Positions 58,001-64,000 of a DNA stretch of 64,000 nucleotides are shown here, in pieces (the stretch's first letter is position 1; every line of letters starts with the position of its first letter). A program made the translations under genes and the position numbers. Origin of the DNA: Scytonema sp045865695 (lineage in GTDB: Bacteria > Cyanobacteriota > Cyanobacteriia > Cyanobacteriales > Nostocaceae); assembly GCF_045865695.1 (NCBI RefSeq), contig NZ_BAACAP010000248.1:95392-159391 (forward strand). Direction: 5' to 3'. Below the pieces are notes generated by a model. It was not told the DNA's origin. It saw only the letters and a program-made list of their open reading frames with translations, and did no database searches.

Positions 58001-60028
58001 TATCGTCCGCTAGAAATCAAGCCCAAGCAATTTAGTCAAGATCACAACTTCTCATTTTGGCAGTGTAACCCTGAAACCAGAGAGTTGTTCGAGGAACGTA
58101 TACCTGAAAATACCAGACAAGACACTCAATCATTAGCACACTCTTGTTCCGCCAACCCCATAGGGGCTGTTGAAATTCGCCCTATTAGGTATGATACTCC
58201 GACGCCAGCTTATACATTGACACCGGGCAATTCTTCTGTTAGTTGCGATCCACTAGGACAGGAATTAATACAAAAAATAATTTTTTACAGTGACGAACTC
58301 GAAAATCTAAATCTTTTGGATGTACGCCGTATTATTCTTGGAAGCCAATACACAATTAAATTCCATAATTCTTCAACAGAGGAGATTCGAGGAATTGTGG
58401 GTTTTACGGCAGATGGACTCAGTAATTGTGCTTTAGGCTACAAAATTGAAACAGAAGGAATTTGTTTTGACCTCAATCCCGAGCTGTTAACAAAGCTTCA
58501 ATTATCTACTTCAATACGGAAAAATCTGTGTTATCATGCCATCCATCATGCTTTTATTACAGTTCTCACAGTTGAGTACCAGGAAAACTACTTTGCTGCT
58601 GAGTATTTAGTCAATGTGCTGCTTACTTTGGCAGATAGGTGGTGTGGTGGAGAGGGAGGAACACCTGAAGGGTTGCGTGATTGGTTTACCCGTGGTAGCG
58701 ACCGGTTTGACCGTTGGTTAACAGAAGTCATTCAAGGGATACACCAGTTGTCCCGCAAAAATCAACAAGCTGTATACCAATTACTAAACAGCGACAATGA
58801 TTACTTATCAATATTTTTGAATCTCTATGCTGAAATTCATAGCGGTCTATCTCGCTATCAGCAATACTTACGAGACAGCTTTCAATATAGTGTGACTCAA
58901 GCTTTAAAGTCAGTAGCGCAAGAAGTTGCAGGTGTTGAGGCATTAAATTATGTTTCAGCCTGGACCGAGTTACGTGCCGACTTTGGAGAACGTGCTGCCA
59001 AACGCATCTGGATGTACGAAATTGGTATGGGAGGTATTGGTGTGATGCGGGCAACTCATGACTTGCTGCGTAAGCATCCCGATAAATTTTGGACAGCCCT
59101 GGCTAACAAAATGAGCCGATGTACTACTGCTCAAGAGGAAGCGTTTCTGCGTCATTTACTAGAGCAACCTGAGTCTTGGTTAGAAGGGTGTGCAACTAGG
59201 GTCAATGAAATTATAGCTGTAGGTAAATCTAGCGATCGCCAAAAGAAAATTGAAGAGTTACTTGCCCAGGTCAGGCAACAATTGGGTTTACCTGTGCGTC
59301 AAGCTCAACTCAAAGCTTTACTGCGCGTCTTTATTCCAGACTATAGCCAAGAAGTGGATGGTAGACCTCTAGTAAACTGGCGCATTTTTCGGGAAATAAA
59401 CCATAAGTTCCTTCCCCACTGCACTCAGCAATTAGGGCGCGATCCCACATTTACTGAAGCACGGGCGCTGCTTTATCGGCAAGTAGATAAAGCCAGACAA
59501 AAGCAACAAACAAGCCCCTATCCAGAATTAGCCCACTTACTTCAACTTTATGAAACCGAGTATGGAAGGTCAAATGGTGAGGCTCGTAAAGCATTTGAAG
59601 CAGGGGTGGAACGCCGGATGCTTTTAAATTGTCGCTGCAATTGCTCTAGTTGTCTAGACGACCGCAGTGGCGACATCGAAGCGCCAGGTTTAAGCCGTAA
59701 CCTTCTTAACCGTCCTCTACTAGCTGAATGGTTCAATCACGTTCGCGCTCCTCAAACCTTAGAATTAGATGATACTGTAAGCAGTACCAGTGTCTGTGAC
59801 AAAATGCGCTCGTTCCTGGAAAATGGGTGTCAAACAATTTACTTACGGGTAAGAAGCAATAATCTGGCATACCTCTGTGACACAATTAGCTACTTGACGG
59901 ATGCAGGGATCGACACGGACATCGGTATGGTTTACCCAATGATTACCGATATTCAAACAATCTACGCTAACGACTTAACACCAAGCGAAGCACCTGTAAT
60001 TGAAGTAACAGTTCGTCCTATTAAGTGA
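55070..60028 (+). CDS. Second giant DpdJ-like helicase
   Basis: 1,652 residues, paralogous to dpdJ: the N-terminal layout (SRIAETVRLVSKLRQR, like TRMTEAVRLFARLRQL), Walker A STGAGKT near 210, DEIH near 413 and GLSATIS. Later come TTALEVGYDD and FVQRKGRGGRK near 703. Two Cys clusters stand out, CNCNCHNSG...CPYF...C around 612-630 and CRCNCSSC near 1520. The second is absent from DpdJ. It starts the operon helicase - PLD - TPR/DUF2325 - MazG. It may be a second motor with different target recognition. Confidence 0.85.
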   Translation: MSLDSDTIKRLADEVLTFIEQREAEQIAYGIYDVTMTGVEVIDNFKPSEDIKLTAEEKTEKLRTALAQLAHEMQIIKFNQAESPDDWIFRSRIAETVRLVSKLRQRIVRDNNLKVAHRISNSKRLVADVKFSVANRRVPQRNIAVQTYMMPLLIGNAEQQQTANLLLEVINTHLSEKIPKMSGFQQRALERILEAIELKVQEGIEKGVVVTASTGAGKTYAFFLPILAKMVLERCLRGREGVKAICIYPRVALSENQLTDFIEVLFYLNQVLAKHNLPQLTIGVESSAAVYQIRDFQKTSDEQKRKLSQDRGWTFSKEYVGYLSPFAYCVGTDGRACKTDKQRLLVRPTDPKTLVCPVCDKRFPFIKFSRDIMAEHPPDLLIATTESLHRRLLSTKYQYLFGNDKFCAPTVVMLDEIHLQTSTAGTQVALLLRRLMARIRLGKQYRKEQGNLAFVGLSATISEPIEFLSELSGIPVTRVRRVNPEENEMQTIGAERYIFVRAEDNEDTAVISTLIQTAMCVLHTMPQPLPDSDLKRYRTFGFVQSLDIAGRWLYQMEDAEKIKPEQRRERERYKSQKTPLDQRQIKYIPLYAYRYPPFNRRLFPNFFGSNFTCNCNCHNSGIPDLSCPYFQAGECWWVLSQDGKARQESLKIIRKTGSDRSITIEPDDDLIITTTALEVGYDDEALMCVLQYTAPANVASFVQRKGRGGRKVGTRPIVVTVLSPYKSTDLFLFRNEHILTDPTFQKLPLNSQNRYLQRIHGFYAFFDWLAYRASCAGIELELDSLSRQGYEYLMEQSADFRVLLEFKDYLKQTFAIPDDAIKQVLGDESEGFLSQIFFEGLMKGVNLQFERDNTQRINSTELRKLLCKHLPENLFSDINLPEVQVDYRPDYQNPNKKTNSESVSLAVSETIPGNVTFRGGKGSTWIPPEISDGEPSLIAIGQYYEYEQIDGRPNTANLPTRALRQVGIPIKSSSLNFYRPLEIKPKQFSQDHNFSFWQCNPETRELFEERIPENTRQDTQSLAHSCSANPIGAVEIRPIRYDTPTPAYTLTPGNSSVSCDPLGQELIQKIIFYSDELENLNLLDVRRIILGSQYTIKFHNSSTEEIRGIVGFTADGLSNCALGYKIETEGICFDLNPELLTKLQLSTSIRKNLCYHAIHHAFITVLTVEYQENYFAAEYLVNVLLTLADRWCGGEGGTPEGLRDWFTRGSDRFDRWLTEVIQGIHQLSRKNQQAVYQLLNSDNDYLSIFLNLYAEIHSGLSRYQQYLRDSFQYSVTQALKSVAQEVAGVEALNYVSAWTELRADFGERAAKRIWMYEIGMGGIGVMRATHDLLRKHPDKFWTALANKMSRCTTAQEEAFLRHLLEQPESWLEGCATRVNEIIAVGKSSDRQKKIEELLAQVRQQLGLPVRQAQLKALLRVFIPDYSQEVDGRPLVNWRIFREINHKFLPHCTQQLGRDPTFTEARALLYRQVDKARQKQQTSPYPELAHLLQLYETEYGRSNGEARKAFEAGVERRMLLNCRCNCSSCLDDRSGDIEAPGLSRNLLNRPLLAEWFNHVRAPQTLELDDTVSSTSVCDKMRSFLENGCQTIYLRVRSNNLAYLCDTISYLTDAGIDTDIGMVYPMITDIQTIYANDLTPSEAPVIEVTVRPIK

Positions 60029-60038
60029 GGTTCTGCCA

Positions 60039-60551
60039 GTGGCAAAGCAATCAACTCAATTGCAACGCAGTGGTCAAGCAATGCTTTACAACTTTCTGCT
60101 CAACGAGATTCTAGCATCACAACTAGAGGGCAGTTACGAGTTTTGGATTGTTTCTCCTTGGGTAACTAATTTTCGTTTAGAAAAACCCTACTATGTCTCT
60201 TTTCAGGAGATTGTGGAGACAAAGCAAGAAGCACTACACTTGTTTGACATTCTGCATCAAATTGCTGCTAATGGTGGTAAGGTTTATATCACAGTAGGTA
60301 GCGATCGAGAATATCATCCTTTATTGAGACAACTCAGCAACCAAAGCGATCGCATTGAGGTACGGGTACTTTCCAAGCTCCATGCTAAGGCATATGTTGG
60401 TCGTTATGGTGCTATTAACGGTTCACTAAATCTAACTGATGGGGGAGTTAATCAAAATTTTGAACTCTTCACATACAATCATGACGAACGGAGTATTGCT
60501 GAGTTACGGAAGATATGTGTACAGCATTTTGAACAAGGATTGGCACTGTGA
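60039..60551 (+). CDS. Second PLD-like protein
   Basis: 170 residues from GTG 60039, with GTGAGG nine bases before. It shares SPWV and LHAKAYVGRYGAINGSLNLT with dpdK. The Asp of the HKD motif (H-x-K-x4-D) is Arg here, so catalysis may be altered or absent. It overlaps the next gene by one base and follows the helicase gene by 10 bp. Paralogue of dpdK. Confidence 0.8.
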   Translation: MAKQSTQLQRSGQAMLYNFLLNEILASQLEGSYEFWIVSPWVTNFRLEKPYYVSFQEIVETKQEALHLFDILHQIAANGGKVYITVGSDREYHPLLRQLSNQSDRIEVRVLSKLHAKAYVGRYGAINGSLNLTDGGVNQNFELFTYNHDERSIAELRKICVQHFEQGLAL

Positions 60552-62746
60552 TGTCGTTTCAATATGAAATCGTGACAAAACTGGGAAGCGCTGACCAGGT
60601 AGGAGTACGCTTGCGGTGCAATGAAACAACTCTTGCGGATGACATTCATCGAGGACTTCGACAGATTGGTTTCAAGGTCACTCGCCTGATGCCTTCAAAT
60701 CATGGAGATTATACCCATTTTGTTTATGTCACCGCTACAGCAGATAATGTCACTAGTGCTATGCTTCAAATTGAAGCCAGTATCAGAGCTTTAAATAATG
60801 CCACCGTCCTAAAAAAAGAACCAAATGTCAAAGACTTTAAGTCCTGGCAAAAATTATTTCGTCAAGCTCTCAAACGATTGAAGGACGACTATCAAAATCC
60901 TACAAGTTCAGTCCAAGAAATTAATCAAAATATCCTCGAACAAAAAATTTCTGCTGGACGTATCACTGAAGTTGAAGAACATCTGCTTCGACAAGCTGAT
61001 GTTAATGATAGCAATGCTCTGCGAGCGTTAATTGCACTTTATGCCAAGACAGAACAGTATGAACAATTAGTAGAACTTTGTAAAGCTAAATATAAGAGTG
61101 TTCTAGCTTTACCTGTTTCTGGAAGGTTAGTGGAGCAGTTACTAACTGCTTATTTCCAGCATTACCAACAAACAAAAGAACCAGAGCTATTACGTTCTGC
61201 TCAAGCATTAGCACAAGAATTTTTACCCGAACTTGAGCGTTTACGCCAAGCTAATGGAGTAAGAAAACTACTCAATTTGTCCCTAAATTCTCAAGAATCA
61301 CTACCAACAATAGAAGGAGCTACACTCAATGAACAATTGACACAGTTATTAGTAATCGAACCAGGAGAACGTATTCCTCAACTAGAGAAACTCAAAGAAG
61401 AAAAACCTAAAGCTATCAATGTACTGCTAGCTTTAGCTGAATCATATGCATCAATTGATAATACTGAATCTGCCTTAGAAATATACCAATCACTTAGCGA
61501 AAAAACAGAAGAAATTCAACAACGTCATGCAGAAATACTATTAAATATTCAACGTTTTCAAGAAGTTATTGAATTGTTGCCAGGTGTAATTTCTGAACTA
61601 TCGCCAGCTTTGGCAGGATTACGAGGTGCTGCCCTTTATAATTTAGGACAGCAAAAACAAGGCAGCGAATTTTTAGAAAAGGCATGGCAAGGGGGTGAAC
61701 GTAGAGTTGAAATTCTACTCCCATTAGCAAGATTGTGGGCTACAGTTGGTAACCCACAAGCGGCAGGCGAAGTGTATCAAATTTTGCTAGAAACAGCTTC
61801 TGAAAAGCTGACAATAGAAGATAGAGCCTTAATAGCAAGAGTTGTGAATTTAGATGGTTTTGGTGATATTTCCGATGAGCGTAAAGTTAATTATTATGAA
61901 GAATGTGTCAATTTTGCCGGAGTGAATCTGCCCAATTTAATCGATGTAGAAGAAATATTAAAAGACCGATTAGACCTTTGGAAAAACTTACAAAATGAAG
62001 AGAGGCTTCAGAACGCGTATGCTGATTGGTTAGACTGGTTGGTTAATAAAGAAAGCTGGGAAAAATTAAATAATGAACTAGATGATTTAAGAAAGTTTGC
62101 TGCACAACAAAAAATAACTGCCCAACTTTTTTTTGAATTACTAGAAAGTCTGGAAGTCTATATTAATTTGCACCCTACTTTACGCCAATGTCTTGCAAAT
62201 GACTACTTTAGTTTAGCAATTGTCGAAATAGATAATGCATTACGTCAAGGAAAAGTCGAAGTATCGTTTTTTCAAGATTTAAAACGTGCGCTACTCTTTC
62301 TTGACTCTAATGCAGCAAATGAAATTGTTGAATACCGCCAACAGCGTCGTGCTGAAGCTGCTAACTTAGATATACAAGTAGCCTCAGACGCAAATAGAGT
62401 ATCAACTCCCAACTTGGTATCCGTACATCTTGCACTGGTTGGTGGACATCAAGCAACTCGACGAGAGGTTATTCGTGAATTGTCCGAAAACTATGGGTTA
62501 AAAAAGTATGTTGAGATTGGCTCCTCAAGAGAGACATATATAAATCGTAGCAATATACAAGCAAAGATAAGTAATTGTAATTTAATTGCAGTAATAACTG
62601 GATATATGGGTCACGATTTGAGTCAAATCGTATCTGACTTAAAAAAAGATGGGGTTTTGACAGGTGATGTATTTTTTCTAGCTTGTCGGGGCAAAAGTGG
62701 TATAGTTCGTTCAATTCTGAAGAAGGTGCAGCAAGAAAATGTCTGA
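60551..62746 (+). CDS. DpdD-like protein with helical repeats and DUF2325-like end
   Basis: About 731 residues from ATG 60551, which overlaps the preceding TGA. Three parts: an N-terminal alpha/beta domain (VGVRLRCNETTLADDIHRGL; absent from dpdD), a long TPR-like helical middle (about 100-600), and a DUF2325-like domain. The last has LALVGGHQATRREV, ISNCNLIAVITGYMGHDLS and SGIVRSILKKV. DUF2325 is thought to bind a ligand or nucleic acid in a Rossmann-like fold. It overlaps the MazG-like gene by eight bases. Function unknown; DpdD-type adaptor or sensor by analogy. Confidence 0.78.
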   Translation: MSFQYEIVTKLGSADQVGVRLRCNETTLADDIHRGLRQIGFKVTRLMPSNHGDYTHFVYVTATADNVTSAMLQIEASIRALNNATVLKKEPNVKDFKSWQKLFRQALKRLKDDYQNPTSSVQEINQNILEQKISAGRITEVEEHLLRQADVNDSNALRALIALYAKTEQYEQLVELCKAKYKSVLALPVSGRLVEQLLTAYFQHYQQTKEPELLRSAQALAQEFLPELERLRQANGVRKLLNLSLNSQESLPTIEGATLNEQLTQLLVIEPGERIPQLEKLKEEKPKAINVLLALAESYASIDNTESALEIYQSLSEKTEEIQQRHAEILLNIQRFQEVIELLPGVISELSPALAGLRGAALYNLGQQKQGSEFLEKAWQGGERRVEILLPLARLWATVGNPQAAGEVYQILLETASEKLTIEDRALIARVVNLDGFGDISDERKVNYYEECVNFAGVNLPNLIDVEEILKDRLDLWKNLQNEERLQNAYADWLDWLVNKESWEKLNNELDDLRKFAAQQKITAQLFFELLESLEVYINLHPTLRQCLANDYFSLAIVEIDNALRQGKVEVSFFQDLKRALLFLDSNAANEIVEYRQQRRAEAANLDIQVASDANRVSTPNLVSVHLALVGGHQATRREVIRELSENYGLKKYVEIGSSRETYINRSNIQAKISNCNLIAVITGYMGHDLSQIVSDLKKDGVLTGDVFFLACRGKSGIVRSILKKVQQENV

Positions 62747-63053
62747 TTATACACTTAGAGAAATTCAACAACAGGTTGATGATTGGGTACAAGAAGTAGG
62801 TAAAGGTTATTGGAGTCCTCATGAAATGCTAGCTCGACTAGTTGAGGAAGTGGGCGAAACCGCTCGATTAATTAACCATTTGCATGGTATAAAAAAAAAG
62901 AAAGAGAGCGAATCAGCTCAAGAACTCTCCAGTGAGCTTGCTGATATTTTGTTTGCCGTCATTTGTTTGGCAAATACCGAAGGCATAGATTTGCAGGAGT
63001 CTTTTGAGCAAATGATGACTAAGTATTCTGTAAGAGATAAAAATAGATACTAA
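62739..63053 (+). CDS. MazG-like nucleotide pyrophosphohydrolase
   Basis: 104 residues. The all-alpha NTP-PPase pattern is clear: RLVEEVGETARLINHLHG (the ExxE half) and ELADILFAVICLANTEGI (the ExxD half). Such proteins hydrolyse (d)NTPs to monophosphates. The start lies eight bases inside the upstream gene, so it belongs to the second effector operon. A link to cleaning up modified or unmodified nucleotides, or to phage defence by dNTP depletion, is possible. Confidence 0.85.
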   Translation: MSDYTLREIQQQVDDWVQEVGKGYWSPHEMLARLVEEVGETARLINHLHGIKKKKESESAQELSSELADILFAVICLANTEGIDLQESFEQMMTKYSVRDKNRY

Positions 63054-63279
63054 GATAACAGTGAAAATTCACAGTAAGTAAAGTTAAGTTAATAGGATTT
63101 GCCAATCAATGCGGTTATTTGAATTGGGAGCACTCAGTTTTGGCAAATAAACTTTTTTAGATAAATTATAGAGTGGGAGTTCTGGTATAAAGTAGTTATG
63201 TTTTCTTCAAAAGTGGATGCTAGATTACAGTACTGTAAACTCTTAAATGGGATAGACAAAAATTGACATGAATTTATCC

Positions 63280-63447
63280 TACAGCAAAATCAGTTAGCTA
63301 ACGCATTTTAGGTGAATTAAACCCAATCACTATATCGTGTTTTAGTACACCCATCTCAATCAACTCTAAAGCAATATCTACTTCAGTTGTATTTTGCTGA
63401 ATCCAGATTTTTTCATTTTTGAGGTCTAAATGCATGATAGGTCTATA
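63280..63447 (-). pseudogene. XisI C-terminal fragment, copy A
   Basis: Reads VYRPIMHLDLKNEKIWIQQN, then VLKHDIVIGFNSPKMR and a TAG where copy B has Trp. The native end DFAVG and stop lie just beyond. XisI belongs to the fdxN-element excision controlling family. The N-terminal half has been replaced by an SDR fragment. Confidence 0.75.
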
Positions 63448-63837
63448 AACGTGCGAGGGACTACATTGTTGTGTGCTGAGTTTGCCAAGCGTCACCATGG
63501 CAAACCAGGAGGACGAATTATCAATCTGACATCTGGTCAAAGTTTGGCACCAATGCCATTGAACTTACCGTATGCTATTACCAAAGGAGCAATAGAGGCA
63601 CTGACAATCAGTTTAAGTGCCAGCTTAGCAAGCAAAGGCATTACTGTGAATGCTATAGACCCTGGTGCAACGGATACAGGTTGGATGAGCAACGAATTGC
63701 GTTCATCCCTTGAGGTAAAAGCACCCTTTGGCCGTATTGGGACTCCAGAAGATGCTGCACGTATAGTGTTATTTCTTGCCTCATCACAAGGGCAGTGGAT
63801 TACAGGACAGGTTATTCGCTCTAGAGGCGGACTGTAA
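63440..63837 (+). pseudogene. SDR oxidoreductase, C-terminal part
   Basis: About 130 codons from NVRGTTLLCAEFAKRH to the stop. It keeps the Ser in LTSGQS, YAITKGAIEAL and DPGATDTGWM but lacks the N-terminal NAD-binding half. The junction with the XisI fragment is at about 63440-63450. It is flanked by two copies of a 142-bp XisI segment. Confidence 0.75.
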
Positions 63838-63858
63838 ATCAAACCAGATTCCTAGTAT

Positions 63859-64000
63859 TACAGCAAAATCAGTTAGCCAACGCATTTTATGTGAATTAAA
63901 CCCAATCACTATATCGTGTTTTGGTACACCCATCTCAATCAACTCTAAAGCAATATCTACTTCAGTTGTATTTTGCTGAATCCAGATTTTTTCATTTTTG
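63859..64000 (-). pseudogene. XisI C-terminal segment, copy B (continues outside)
   Basis: 142 bp that match 63280-63421 at all but three positions. Here Trp is intact (KMRWLTDFAV), but the native stop is lost because the duplication ends at 63859, and the frame reads on into the SDR region. The rest of the gene lies beyond the window. Confidence 0.75.

Noticed and set aside
55070..60551. Assignment of the giant helicase and PLD gene to DISARM
   Set aside because: There is no methyltransferase and no separate drmA/drmB pair, and the close paralogues in the window are Dpd genes. DISARM similarity is kept only as a possible distant relation.
62469..62822. Minus-strand 117-codon frame across the end of the DpdD-like gene
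   Set aside because: It is antisense to two well-supported coupled genes.

Overview
The window looks like chromosomal DNA of a filamentous, probably heterocyst-forming cyanobacterium of the Nostocales. The evidence is the abundance of the HIP1 octamer GCGATCGC, typical cyanobacterial families (DUF4351 Rpn-like proteins, DUF4058, PEP-CTERM, TPR-bearing Ser/Thr kinases, XisI), and many small palindromic repeats, some inside genes. I see no rRNA, tRNA or CRISPR array. All family names come from reading motifs in the translations; no database search was run.

Layout. 1-10 kb is a scarred accessory region: a duplicated small gene, a PIN-domain toxin-antitoxin pair bracketed by MITE-like repeats, an IS630-type element (1860-3080), a truncated creatininase, a 1,300-residue membrane protein, and an IS4-type element (8284-9608) inserted with a 9-bp target duplication into an Rpn/DUF4351 gene. 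10-27.5 kb is ordinary chromosome with decay: DUF937 protein, alpha/beta hydrolase, histidine kinase, GTPase, two Ser/Thr kinases, a rhomboid lacking its serine, a pentapeptide protein, an SDR and a PEP-CTERM protein. It also holds several broken genes (DUF4058, SpoU methyltransferase, GntR, glycosyltransferase, exoprotein tail).

28-63 kb is the main feature: a variant Dpd island (7-deazaguanine DNA modification and restriction). It contains a DUF6884-like/TGT fusion (DpdA), a second zinc-less TGT-like barrel, the tightly coupled dpdE-F-G-H-I-J operon, dpdK, a frameshifted dpdD, and a convergent dpdB carrying a DGQHR motif. It then carries a second, paralogous set: DpdJ-like helicase, PLD protein, TPR/DUF2325-like protein and a MazG-like pyrophosphohydrolase. 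Inside the island, on the opposite strand, sits a three-gene module: DUF262, DUF3696-type ATPase, and a protein whose C-terminus resembles the colicin E3 (cloacin-type) ribonuclease domain. No separate dpdC and no preQ0 synthesis genes are in the window. The likely logic, by analogy with the Salmonella Dpd system, is that DpdA/DpdB put preQ0 into DNA, host or imported preQ0 is the substrate, and the helicases, ATPase, PLD and DpdD-like proteins act on unmodified DNA. The role of the second barrel and the second effector set is unknown.

63.3-64 kb ends in two copies of a XisI 3' segment around an SDR fragment. The second most notable feature is a 30-bp double-hairpin repeat that has landed three times inside HIP1 octamers, each time within a coding sequence.
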